Assembly: GCA_002205965.3 (NCBI GenBank)
Contig: NADL03000660.1
Location: 1-64,000 of the forward strand
Length of the DNA stretch: 64,000 nt
Direction of reading: 5' to 3'
Source of the DNA: Kappaphycus alvarezii
Lineage: Eukaryota; Rhodophyta; Florideophyceae; Gigartinales; Solieriaceae
Below the pieces are notes generated by a model that did no database searches, had not been told where the DNA came from, and saw nothing but the letters and a program-made list of their open reading frames with translations. A program made the translations under genes and the position numbers. The first letter of the stretch is position 1; each line of letters starts with the position of its first letter. This document shows positions 42,900 to 52,919 of the stretch, piece by piece.

Positions 42900-43319
42900 T
42901 CCATAAGTTTTTGTCTTCTCCCTCCCCAAGATTCTTTAAAAAAAACTCTTCCCATCAATTTTCTTTTAGAAACAAAATCATGGAACGGATTTTTCCCAGG
43001 ATTCCAAATTCACTGTGCAACTCCATTATTATTTTTTCTTTGAGCACTTTGGTCCTCCTTGTTCAGAATAGGAATCATTCGACTCGTGATCCGCTTCGCC
43101 CTCCAAATTCAGTTCCGATATTTTTTGAAGCAGATTTTTAGTTATTGTCCTAATCGCATGCAAATTCAAAGCTGTGGCATTGCTTCAAATTTTTTATTTC
43201 GTCCAGGGCCGTGAAACTTTTCGAATACGTTGCCCTATTTAAAGTCCGAAATCGACGTCGTTGAGGCAACCCGCCGGCATCAACTACCCCATCGGCTCAT
43301 CCCTTTTTTTGCCTTCAAC
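42900..43319 (+). repeat. 5' region of acidic family copy A
   Basis: Matches the sequence upstream of copy D (see 28546-28930). A TATA-like ccctatttaaag lies about 90 bp before the ATG; copy C has cctatttaaaccc in a comparable place (48391). Confidence 0.5.
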
Positions 43320-43780
43320 ATGACCAACCTCCGCCGTTTTCTCACCATCGCCAAGTCATCCCGAGGCTCCCGTCCCTTCAACGCTCTGGCCTTGATGGCA
43401 AATGGTCCAACCGACTAAGACGATTACTGTAGAATGTTGGACCGTGAACGCGTTCGTTAGTGGTCCGCCGTAACTGCTTCGAGCAGACAGAAGAGGAAGA
43501 GGAGGAGGAGGAAGAGGAAGAGGAGGATGAAGAGGAGGACGAAGACGAGTACTGGGTGGACAGCTGGGAGCCACTAGTGTACAACGGTGGGGGAGATCCC
43601 ATGGAAAACGAAGGGGAGACTGAGGGAGTAATCGTGATCTCTGACTCTTCTGACGAAGATGAAGAGAAGGTTGAAGAGGAGGATGAGGAGGATGAGGGGG
43701 AGGGAGATATGGAAAGTGCTGGAATACTGGGGAAGGGCTGGAAAAAATGCAACGGCGATTGTCGCCAGGAAGGGTTTTAG
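43320..43780 (+). pseudogene. acidic family copy A
   Basis: Most complete copy. First frame 43320-43418: MTNLRRFLTIAKSSRG... to ANGPTD and a TAA, the same stop position as copy D. Then DDYCRMLDRERVRSLVV and an open frame 43460-43780: poly-Glu/Asp, YWVDSWEPLVYNGGGD, EGVIVISDSSDEDEEK (four hydrophobics followed by SDSSDEDEE, the layout of a SUMO-interacting motif), a second Glu/Asp tract (EEEDEEDEGEGDME) and GILGKGWKKC. The predicted product would be very acidic. The serine-rich frame on the opposite strand is the complement of the GAG/GAA tract. No known family recognised. Confidence 0.5.
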
Positions 43781-44629
43781 GGACTCGACATGTTCGTAGA
43801 AATAACGTTGCATGAATGCCGTCGAACTTATAAGGGCGTTGAGAATGTAAGTCCCTTCGCTATATAATTGTTTCAGGCCGGCTGTGTAGACCTCTTGGAC
43901 TGACGGCGGTGGTGCTATAGGCCACCAAATCGTGAAATTTAGAAAGAAAATGGCTGTTTACTGATTGCTGCTCTGACCACATTCTCGGGAAGAACACGAA
44001 GTAAAACTAGGTACTTATAGAATCTCAGAGACCTGATTGCATGGCACAAACTGAGGTAGCAAATAAAAGAGAAAATTCCATGATGAGACTCTAAGCCCAC
44101 AAAGTCCTCGCCTTAGGGCCTTCCGCCCTAAGGGCCGAAGAAACAAAAAACAGCTTCAGAATCAAATACAAAATATGAGTGAACATTTCAGAGTATCTGA
44201 ATGTACGGATGCCCAATTGGTGGTGTATAGCGTGAAAAATCCCCTGCTGGGTCCTCAGCCTGTTATGAAAGAATATTCATGCATCATATTGTGTTAATAA
44301 TGCCACTGAGAACAGGACAACAATAAACCAAGTCTTTCTTCATACCGAAATTACCCTTTTGAATGATATCAAAAGATAGCCCCATTAACCACATTCCGAA
44401 CCCTTAGCTCAGACAGTCGCAGAGAGGTCGCACTCAATTGTACTCTCTAACGTCACGTTAATGCTGCTCCTTTTGCCTGGGCTTCCACCATCCCGTGGCG
44501 CCGGTCCTTAACATATTCGGCCATCATACTAGTGTCTGCTCCTGTGTATCAACACATGATAGCCCCGTTCGCTGTCACAGTCTGTTTCGCTATCGTCTTT
44601 TCTTTTGAGCTCACAACTTTCTCCATCGT
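43781..44629. other. unassigned, one strong hairpin
   Basis: No coding frame. 44111-44133 is a perfect 9-bp stem (CCTTAGGGC / GCCCTAAGG) with a 5-nt loop. Otherwise AT-rich, no recognised repeat. Confidence 0.35.
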
Positions 44630-45060
44630 CCTCCGCCCAATTTGAGAATGGGAACTTCCCCAGGATGCCGCTCTCTCTTTTTGCCTTCGTCGTTGCCTCG
44701 ATCTCTTCATTGACGACCTTCAGCTCGCTACCCGCTCACAGGGATATGAAGTGACTGTGATCAGCCTTGGTTCCGCGCCCTAAATTCCTTCCGCAGTCAT
44801 CGATGCCACTGATATCCTTCCTAAAGCTAACCCTACCAAGAACTACATGTATCGCACCCTTTGCGACGATCTTGATATGGATTTCTACCCGATGGTCTTC
44901 GATATCTACGGCTCTGTCGGCCCTAGACAGAGGCTGGGTTGCATCGCATTTCCTAGTACATCGTCTCCCGGAAAGGGACAAGCCTTGTTGCTGAACGTCA
45001 ACGCCTGTCACTCATCCTCAGTTCCTTGGTCAAACAACATACTGCGATTGCAATAATCGC
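44630..45060 (+). pseudogene. LINE-B endonuclease-region remnant
   Basis: RCLDLFIDDLQLATRSQGYE (R-x-D region, cf. LINE-B1 RMDILIDDLALSPWPQAI), then YMYRTLCDDLDMDFYPMVFD and IYGSVGPR (LINE-B4: VGIDIYGALG). Lacks RT. Confidence 0.6.
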
Positions 45061-45229
45061 AGGAACCTATACCGTCCTGATCCGTAGTTCTGTAGTATTG
45101 ATATATTCTTGCGTCAGTAAAAGTCTCTCTCTCTTGAATAGTATGAAATGGATGATCCAAGCGCTCGGAGGGAAAGTTTTAGTTTTTTACCGTGTAAATA
45201 AATATACTCAAAGGGTGAAAATGGCGCTG

Positions 45230-45580
45230 ATGGAAAGGGAACCACTAACTCCCCGAGGTGAGAGTCTTTGCGAGCAACTAGAGTGCTACAGTAGACGTTA
45301 AAGGGCGACGTAGAAGAGTTGGCGTGAAAGCTGAGTGACTTCTCTAATTGTCAATCCTAAAGAGGCTGTCTGTTTTACCTGTGCTCTGCGACTTGCATAT
45401 AAAAAGGTTCTTGGGTCTGCTGTTGACTCTCAATTCCTAAATTCTCGGGAAGGAACCTGTAGTTGTCTGCCAACTTGCTTTCCGTCTCATGGCAGAAGCA
45501 ATTTACTTAGCTTTTATAGACATTTTACCAAACTAAAATATCGATAAAATTACTACAAGCACCAGAAAAAGTAGGAAAAG
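45230..45580 (-). repeat. Gyp2-type LTR fragment next to acidic family copy B
   Basis: Complement of Gyp2 LTR: tctttgcgagcaactagagt, tgctctgcgacttgc, gttgactctcaattcc, tgccaacttgctttccg, tagcttttatagac, then actaaaatatcgataaaa. Homology ends in U3 at about 45570, next to the end of copy B. 45061-45229 shows nothing recognisable. Confidence 0.65.
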
Positions 45581-45583
45581 GCT

Positions 45584-46223
45584 TCATGTGGGCACAAAAA
45601 GAGTTTGACAATAGATACTTGTTAAAGCTAAATGGATGTGCTCCCAAAAGTCTTCATTCTCTAGATCAGAACCTACCACTTCCCTTAAGGTATCATAAGA
45701 GTCCATGTACTCCCCAAATATACCTGCGGATGGTCCACAATTTTCCGCCCCTTCCTGTAAATAATACAGTTCACCTGAATCTATCCCTACTGGGTCCACG
45801 GTCGGGAACAACTGGTCAACTCATTTCACTCGTTCTCCTCCTATTTGGCCCGGTCCGAGGCCCCCTTCGTCGTATGCGGACTCCTCATTTTCCTCATTTT
45901 CCCCATCTGTCTCCTCTTCTTCTTCCTACTTTCCGGATTCGTCCTCGGCCTCCCCTTTTTCCATCCCGTACACCAGCTCGGGGACCACCCAATCCTAGAA
46001 ATACTCCCCTGCTTTATCATCCTCCGCCCCAGAATCTTCCCTACGGATTCTTGTGCTTCGATCTCCACCGGTGACGAGCGACGAGCTCCGTCAGGCGTTT
46101 CCTGCTTTGGCGGCGGAGGTAGTCCTCGACGTCTTTTGGGCCAAAAGGTAACAAAGGAGAGACAGTGATGGGAAGAGGATGACAGTTTTTGGCCATAGGG
46201 CGAGAAGGAGTTAGTCGGTGCAT
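45584..46223 (-). pseudogene. acidic family copy B
   Basis: ATG 46223; the first frame reads to LLPFGPKDVEDYLRRQSRKR, collinear with copy C LLHFGPTDLDDYLRRQNKEK. The frame shifts to EYF-stop-DWVVPELVYGMEKGEAED (copy A: EYWVDSWEPLVYNGG), EEEEETDGENEENEESAYDE, GGLGPGQ, then 45811-45584 ends ESSLENEDFW-like acidic residues (GSDLENEDFWEHIHLAL). No VISDSS motif in this copy. Product unknown. Confidence 0.48.
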
Positions 46224-46731
46224 GATGGCTGCTAAGGAGAGGGTGTTAATTGTCGAGCTTTTGTTTTAGGGACGAAAATAATTTTAGGCGGCGACCGACG
46301 TGTTTAATTAATGCCAAAAGGCTCAGATTTACAGGCCTACTTAATCAAAGAAGTAGGCGAAAAATGGTCCTGTAGCGGGATTTAGTGAAATCTGTCTTAA
46401 AAAGGGTGATAATATGGCAAAAATCATGGGTAGAAATGTTGATTAAGGAAAAAGATATCTAGGGGCGACGAATATCAAATAATTGGAGAGCAGTAGAAGA
46501 ATTACCAACAAAGGGGAAGTTAAGCACTCCTAAAAAGAGAAGTGAGAAAAAGGAAAGAGTGTAAAGAAATGTAAAATTCGTGAAGAAAAGAAAAAGAAAG
46601 TAAAGGTAGAAACAAAGGGAAAGAGAATGAGGACAGAAACGTAAAATGGAGTGACATTCTGCGCGTAAAGATAATACCTCCATTTTATAGCATAACACTA
46701 TCCTAAAGTTTTCCAGATAACAGCAAACGAA
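46224..46731. other. AT-rich spacer with partial LINE-A tail
   Basis: No gene: the open minus frame is Phe/Leu low complexity. 46700-46731 is a LINE-A tail piece (tatcctaaagttttccag) into which the next entry inserted. Confidence 0.4.
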
Positions 46732-46795
46732 TCAAAAAGGAGGGAAGGCTTGGGTGTTTTATTCTTGGAAGATATACCCGATCTACTCAAAAAGG
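46732..46795 (-). mobile_element. 46-bp LINE-A micro-insertion with 9-bp target duplication
   Basis: Insert 46741-46786 (LINE-A tail only) between perfect TCAAAAAGG copies at 46732-46740 and 46787-46795. The target is itself an older LINE-A tail, cut in its TTTTTGA stretch. Confidence 0.82.
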
Positions 46796-48028
46796 CGTGC
46801 CGACACAGTAATGGGGGAGGAAACGCTCGCAGAGAGGGCAGAACACGCACTACTTACCGTAGACCTAAAAAATGCGTTCAACCTTTGTTTTATATCCGCT
46901 CCCTCGCCAGCGCACAGGACTTGAGCCCTCCTGGAATTCTTGCCATCCCGAACCTAGTTTTCCGGGACAACCGCTTCCGCGCTCTCGGCTGCCTCAGCCG
47001 TGAAAATTGCTCCAGCCTTGTTGGCCGCATCCGCATGGTTTCCAGCCGCATCTATGATGACCTCTTCGACAAGGCTACCCCTTTGTCCACCTACGCCCTC
47101 CCCTCTCCGATTCCATCCCCTCCCACCCTCGCCAGCCCCGACACGGCCCTTCGCATATGCCGCCGTTTCCTCTGCCGGGGTAGCCCTTCCCGGGCCACGG
47201 CAGCCATTTTCCAAGTTGATCCCCAACCTTCCCCTGGCGAAGCTACCTTTTAATCCTTGACTCCTCCCCATCCCCGATCCTCGTTCCAAATAATTCATTC
47301 CATGTGTCGTCTTTCCTGGAGCCCTGAGTTCCACGAACAATTGTTGGTCCAGATTGACGCTCGCAACGCTTTCAATTGCATTTCCCACCAGCGCATTCTT
47401 GAAGGCGTACAGACGTATACCCCAGGCCTTGCACGGTGGGTAAACTCTTGTTACAATGCTCCTACAGAGCTTGCTTTCGGACCGTACTATAACCGTAGTT
47501 CAGAGGGCACTCAGAAAGGTGATCTGCTCGGTCCTTTGCTCCTTGCCCTGGCTCTACATCTTCTCTTGCTCTCGTTACAGGAGAAGTTCTCAACTGCCCT
47601 TATTGCTTGGTATGAAGATAACGGTATAATTTTCCTCCCTCGTTCCCAAGCCACCGCCGCTATCCGTTTCACCTAGCTCGAAGGTGTTCCACTCGGGTTC
47701 CAGGTCAACTTTGCCAAGACCCAAGTTTACTGCTTCTCACCTTCCTACCCCCTTTGTCATTTCACTGTCCCATTTTTACCCCCCCTGGTTTCAGCTAATG
47801 GGATCTCCGATTGGCTCGGACTCGTTTGTTTCTCAGTTCTTCGCAAGGCGTCAAACTGCCATTGACCGTACTTTCCTATCCCTTCGAGATTTAGACGATG
47901 CTCAATTGGCTTTCCACTTACACCGCTTCTATGCGAATGTTTCCAAGGTCATGTACTTGCTACGTACGCTTCCCCCCACTCAACCCACGGTACTCGCCGC
48001 CAGCTTCGATCAGAAACAGGGGAAGTGT
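46796..48028 (+). pseudogene. LINE-B3, internally deleted and 3'-truncated
   Basis: DTALRICRRFLCRGSPSRAT and DPQPSPGEATF match the LINE-B4 start region. A deletion then removes about 0.45 kb; homology resumes at LLVQIDARNAFNCISHQRIL (motif A), SSEGTQKGDLLGPLLLALAL (motif B) and AWYEDNGIIFLPRS, where YADD has become YEDN, so the enzyme is dead. It continues to VLAASFDQKQ and stops at 48028. It is a separate copy from LINE-B4 because the two overlap in content. Confidence 0.82.
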
Positions 48029-48035
48029 TAGGCGC

Positions 48036-49062
48036 GCGCTGATCGGAACGAATTTCTTTTTTCGCCGTCATCTACCGACTTTTAATCTACTGTACTCCCT
48101 CCCTCTGTCCAAAATTGCTTGCAGTTCTGGTCCTTTCTTGCCCTCCCTGACCCTTGCTTATCCTTACCGCGTTCCTCTCCAAATTCACTTTCATTTTATC
48201 TAGATATTTCTATACTGTACCTACCCCTCTAAATCGACCCCGAATCAAGTTTTTTTTCCCTTTTCGCTTACCTCCTCCTCCAAATTCATTTTTTTGAGAA
48301 AGAGGGCGCAGATGCAATAGTACAAATTCCCTTGTAGATTTATTTTACCTATTCCAATTCTATAGAGTGCGCCCTCGGGAGCCTATTTAAACCCTTTTAT
48401 TCCAAGTTTCAAACTTCCCCGATCATTTCACTCGCCACTCTTCTCCCCCTACCTATTCAAAACACCCTCAATTGACTACCAGTCCCAAAAGCCCACCAAA
48501 ATGGACAACCTATACCCCTCCAAAGTCATTTCCATTTAATCGCCACCCTCGCCCCCTAAACGCCATTCCCCTACTCCATTTTGGACCTACTGACCTTGAT
48601 GACTACCTACGCCGACAAAACAAGGAGAAGGTGATCGAGTTCCTGCATTGCTTGTTCGTCGAGGATGAGGTGGAGGAAGATGGTGAGGGAAAGGAGTGGG
48701 AAGTCGAGGAGGGAGTTGTGGAGACTTTCGAGGAGTGAGCAGCCCCGTAATTGCTCTATGAGAATGGGATTGACGATGAGGATGACAAGGAGGATAAACA
48801 GGATGAAGAGGAGTTTGAAGAGGAGGTTGAAGAAGGGGACGACGAGGATGAGGGGGAGGGAGACATGGAAATTGTTGGAATGGTGGGGCCGGGGCTGGAC
48901 AGTATGGTCCAAGTGGTCCTGAAGCTGGAACAGGATGGGGGCATCTATACTGGTTTAGATATCTCCCAGGAGGAAATAGAGAGTTATGCGCCGTTCGCGG
49001 ATATTTGTAGGGACTGTTGGGCAGCATGGATATTTTGGAGGAGTTGTTTGGGTATGATCTAG
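48036..49062 (+). pseudogene. acidic family copy C with its 5' region
   Basis: Upstream 48036-48500 shares short blocks with the A/D 5' regions (cgaccccgaatcaag, ctccaaattcattttttt, cctatttaaa). The ATG at 48501 (MDNLYPSK) aligns with copy A MTNLRRF; the frame shifts to LHFGPTDLDDYLRRQNKEKV, FVEDEVEEDGEGKEWEVEEG, a TGA at 48736, then 48751-49062: DEEEFEEEVEEGDDEDEGEG, GLDISQEEIESYAPFADICR. No stop after GPTD here, unlike A and D. No VISDSS motif. Followed within 30 bp by Gyp2-type LTR sequence. Confidence 0.5.
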
Positions 49063-49090
49063 AGGATGAGAAATAAGAGGACCAGATCGA

Positions 49091-49514
49091 TTGTTCGTTT
49101 CTTAAATATCTTTTGTTTAGAGTAGATCATCCACACAAAGTGTTTTTATGCATTTCCTGGTATCTTCTGTAGTTTTGTTCGGACTTGCGGGGTAGCCGAA
49201 AGTCTATATAAGCTGAGTAGACTGCTTCCTCATGGAGAGGTCAAGCAAGTTGGCAGACAATTTCAAGTCAAGTCCCGAGTAGTAGGAAGTTGAGAGTCAA
49301 CTTCAGACCCAAGAAACAGTTTTCCTACGCTGCTCACAGAGCATCAGTGGTAGACCCTGCCCCTTTCATACTTGCTTGTAGCCCTCTCAACTCTCTTCCA
49401 TATACACTCCTTTTTGTTCGTTCAACTATAGCACGGTAACACTTTTGTCGCTTCTAACACCTCCTTGGGGTAGTTGGTTCTGAATGTCTTTTCTCCCGAC
49501 GATTTACCCTATCA
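49091..49514 (+). repeat. Gyp2-type LTR, partial, downstream of acidic copy C
   Basis: Collinear with Gyp2-a LTR from mid-U3 to the end: aaatatctt, gggtagccgaaagtctatat, gaagttgagagtcaacttc, ggtagaccctgcccctt and cgatttaccctatca at 49514. U3 upstream of about 49091 is not LTR-like; copy C occupies its place. LINE-B4 starts at 49515. Confidence 0.85.
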
Positions 49515-52077
49515 ACCTCTTCGACGAGGCCTCCTCGTTGTTCATCTCCGCCCTCCCCTCTCCGATTCCATCCCTCCCACCCCCGCCCGCCCTGACACGG
49601 CCCTTCGCAGATGCCGCCGCTTCCTCTCCCGGGGTAGCCCTTCCCGGGCCACAGCAGCCCTTCTCTAAGTCGATCCCCCACTCCCCCCCAGCGAAGCTAC
49701 CTTTCAATTCTTGGCTACACGTCATCCCCCGCACCCCATTCCAATCACTCCCATGCCCCCTCACGGTTTGCCTCCGGCGCTAAAGTTCTCGGTCTCGGAT
49801 GTCCGCCGTGCCATTCACGGCCTGGATCCTTCAACTGCTCCTGGGGCCGATGGTCTATCCCCAGTGTTCCTGCGAATGCTGCTTCGCCCGGCAGGTGGGG
49901 TCAGGCCCGGGAGGGATTGCCTACATGCCCTGACAAAGTTCCTCAACCTCTGTTTGAACGGCGATCTACCGGCCGCGTGCCGCCCGTATTTCTGCCGGGG
50001 CCTTCTTACTGCGCTGCCGAAGCCAAACGGGGGAATCCGTCCGATCGCGGTTGGGCTTCTCTACCGACGCCTAATTTTTGGGCTCGCGGCACACAAAGCC
50101 ACCCCCGCTATCCACTCCTACCTTCTGCCCCATCAGGTCGGGGTAGGCGTCAAGAACGACACCGATGCAATAATTCATTCTGTGCGTCGTCTTTCCCAGA
50201 GATCCGAGTTCTACGATCACGTCTTGGTCCAGATCGATGCTCGCAACGCTTTCAATTGCATCTCCCGCCAGCGCATTCTGGAAGCCGTACAGACACATGC
50301 CCCAGGCCTCGCATGGTGGGTACACTCTTGTTACGATGCTCCTACAGAGCTTGCTTACGGACCCTACTATGTCCGTAGTTCAGAGGGCACCCAGCAAGGT
50401 GATCCCCTCGGTCCCTTGCTCTTTGTCCTAGCTCTCCATCCTCTCTTGCTATCGTTACAGGAGGAGTTCTCACCTGCCCTGAACGCTTGGTACGCAGATG
50501 ACGGTAACATTGTTCTTCCTCGGTCCCAAGCCGCTGCCGCCATCCGTTTCATCCAGCTTGAAGGAGGTCCAGTAGGGTTCCAGCTCAACCTTGCCAAGAC
50601 CCAAGTTTACGGCTTCTCCCCTTCCCACTCCCCTTTCGCACTTCCTTGCCCCTTTTCAAACCCCCCTGGTTTCATCGTGCTGGGATCCCCGATTGGCTCG
50701 GACCTTTTTGTTTCCCAATTTTTCGCAGGACGCCAAAACGCAGTTGACCGCATCTTTCAATCCCTTCGAGACTTGGATGATGCTCAATTGGCTTTCCACT
50801 TACACCGCTTCTGCGCGAAAGCCTCCAAGGTCATGCACTTGCTACGTACGCTTCCCTCCACTCAATCTGCGGTACTCGCCGCTAGCTTCGATCAGAAGCA
50901 AAGGGAAGCGTTCCACCAATTGCAGCTGCCCTGTCCAGAGCGAGCCTGGCTCCAAGCCTCTCTCCTCTTCTCCATGGGCGGTCTAGGTCTCCTGCAAACT
51001 TTAGACATTACCGAGGCTGCCTACGCAGCATCTGTAATTGATTCTTTTGGACTTATCTCCGACCTGCTCACTCTTTCCCACGACCGCCACTTGGAAGAGA
51101 TCCCTCGGTCCGCCATCTCGCTCTTATCCTCCCGCCACCCGAAGCTGTCTTCGTCGCTTACAGCTACGGCTTTTTTCGGGCGTTGTTCATCGCCGGTCCC
51201 CGGCGAAAGGCTCCAGTCTGCGATCACAGCTGAACTCATGCTATCGAAGTCCGATAGGTTGTTCACGTCCGCGGCAGCCCACGACCGAGCACGGCTCCTC
51301 TCCGTGCGCACGTCCTCCGCCTCGTCTGTTTTCTCTTCGCTTCCTCACCCCCACCGCGGTAAGTACATGTCCTCTTCTACGTGGAAAGTCGCTCTGGCTC
51401 TACGTCTCGGCATCGCGCTATTCCCTAGATCTACTCGCTGTCCGGTCTGCTCCCGCCGCTCGGCCGACATCGCACCCGTCTTAGATCCAAGTGGTCAACA
51501 CGCGTTGACCTGCAAATACGAAGACGGAATGACTCTTCGTCATCACATCCTCCGCAACGTTCTTGCCCGCTACTGCAAGGAAGTTGGAATCGTCGCCCTC
51601 GTCGAACATCCGCTCCTCTACCAGGTTCCCAACCCATCTGGGCATTCGGAGTCCCCCGCGCTACGAATGGACATTTACATACCCGCTGCATACGGGCTTC
51701 ACAGTACCGATATCGCCGTCGACGTTACTGTTGCCCACCCCTCCGCACGCCGCCACATTTCGCCAAGTACGGTTACCGCAGGCGCTGCCGCAACACTCGC
51801 AGAGCGCGAGAAACATCGTCATTACGGCACTTACTGCAACCAAAACGATATCCTCCTCTCCCCTGTCGGGATTGATATCTATGGCGCCTTGGGCGACGAC
51901 GGCAAGGGTTTTTTCCGCCGCCTTGCTTCCTTCACTGCTTCCCGTCGCGGTTCCTCCCCTCAACAGGAGCTCCGCGACTTCGTTACCCGTTTTGCATTTA
52001 GTCCAGAAACTAGAAACCTGTCGCTCCTGCAAATAATGCAGGAGCGACAGGTTTCTACCCGCCGCCCGCATCCGTAG
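49515..52077 (+). CDS. LINE-B4 ORF2: reverse transcriptase with C-terminal restriction-like endonuclease region
   Basis: Best coding region here: 788 codons open from ATG 49711, with the same frame extending up to 49515 broken only by TAA 49666 (LINE-B3 has Gln there). Numbering from ATG 49711: PKPNGGIRPIAVG near 110, motif A IDARNAFN with Asp176, motif B QQGDP (Asp231), motif C YADD 261-264, motif D LNLAKTQVYGF; then C577PVC580, H597 and C601 (zinc-like), R652-x-D654, D671VTV and EREKHRHYG, the layout of the restriction-like endonuclease following RT in R2/CRE-type LINEs. No N-terminal APE. It would nick target DNA and reverse-transcribe its own RNA. The 5' end was lost at the LTR junction. 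Confidence 0.85.
52011..52057. repeat. perfect 21-bp inverted repeat (5-nt loop) inside LINE-B4 ORF
   Basis: Left arm 52011-52031, loop aataa 52032-52036, right arm 52037-52057, no mismatch. It encodes residues about 767-782. Two other LINE-B copies read CLHGLQARQV and CLHGMQARQV here, whereas LINE-B4 reads SPETRNLSLLQIMQERQV, 9 codons longer; the right arm is the ancestral half. Confidence 0.95.
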
Positions 52078-52125
52078 TTAATTTATGAATACCCTCCGCA
52101 CGCTTCTGTGCGACATTGTACAACC

Positions 52126-52131
52126 AATAAA
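52126..52131 (+). terminator. polyadenylation signal of LINE-B4
   Basis: AATAAA 49 bp after the stop codon, matching the LINE-B1 signal context. Confidence 0.5.
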
Positions 52132-52323
52132 GATTTACCATCACGCGTATAGAACGTAACGATTTTGTACAATTGAACAAAGTTTTTCGGACGCGGCATG
52201 ATAGGTGCCAAAGAGGGCTTTGTAGATAAAGATACAGTACATGTAAAATACTATGTACTGATGCTATACTGGGCTGTACTGTACAATATCACTGCATCCA
52301 CAGTAATGAAGAATGCATTTTAT

Positions 52324-52850
52324 CTCTGCAGTCGTTCTACTTTTTTGAGGGGTGGGACATCTTTACGGCGATGGGAATAAGCACTCAGAGGCGCCGGGGA
52401 GGAGTAGGATAAAAACGAATCAGAAAGAGGACGGGAGAGGACCTGACGGGCTTGCATGCCGTGCAGGCAAAAGGTGAAACGGGAAGCGACATCGTGAAAC
52501 TGCACGCCTTTGGGGCCGAGGGCACCATAGATGTCGATGAAGATTTGAATAAGCAGGATATCGGAGGAACGGCAAACATCCCCGAAGTGTGAATGTTTGG
52601 ACCGTTCGGCGTGGGCTGCTGCGGCGGCTCCGCACAGAGTGCCCTGGTGGACTCGGGAATGGACGAGGGGATGGGCGACAGTAACATCCAAGGCTAGATC
52701 GCGGTGATCGAGGCCGTAAACCCCTGGAAAGTAAACGTCAACACGAAGCGCCGAAGGCGAAGAAGCAGGGGTGGGGCTAGATGGAAGGGGGTGTTCGAGT
52801 AGAGCGGTAATGCCAACATCCTTGCAAAAGCGGTGATTTTTTAAAAGCAG
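52324..52850 (-). pseudogene. LINE-B5, 5'-truncated C-terminus
   Basis: Minus strand, about 174 codons open: CKDVGITALLEHPL, SALRVDVYFPGVYGLDHRDL, LDVTVAHPL, AAAAAHAERSKHSHFGDVCR, FTFCLHGMQARQVLSRPLSD. The endonuclease core residues (R-x-D, D-x-T) are kept. Starts abruptly at about 52850. 52132-52323 between the two LINEs is non-coding with tacagtac motifs. Confidence 0.78.
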
Positions 52851-52919
52851 TTAAGGATCCTTAGTAGCTTCCGGGATTGTTTCCTTGGGTTTCGTACTGC
52901 TAAGGGGATGAACCTGCAT

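Noticed and set aside
43378..43752. Serine-rich 124-codon minus-strand frame.
   Set aside because: It is the complement of the Glu/Asp tracts of acidic copy A (GAG/GAA read as CTC/TTC), with no conservation of its own.
46459..46698. 79-codon minus-strand hydrophobic frame.
   Set aside because: Low-complexity Phe/Leu from an A-rich plus strand; no motif.
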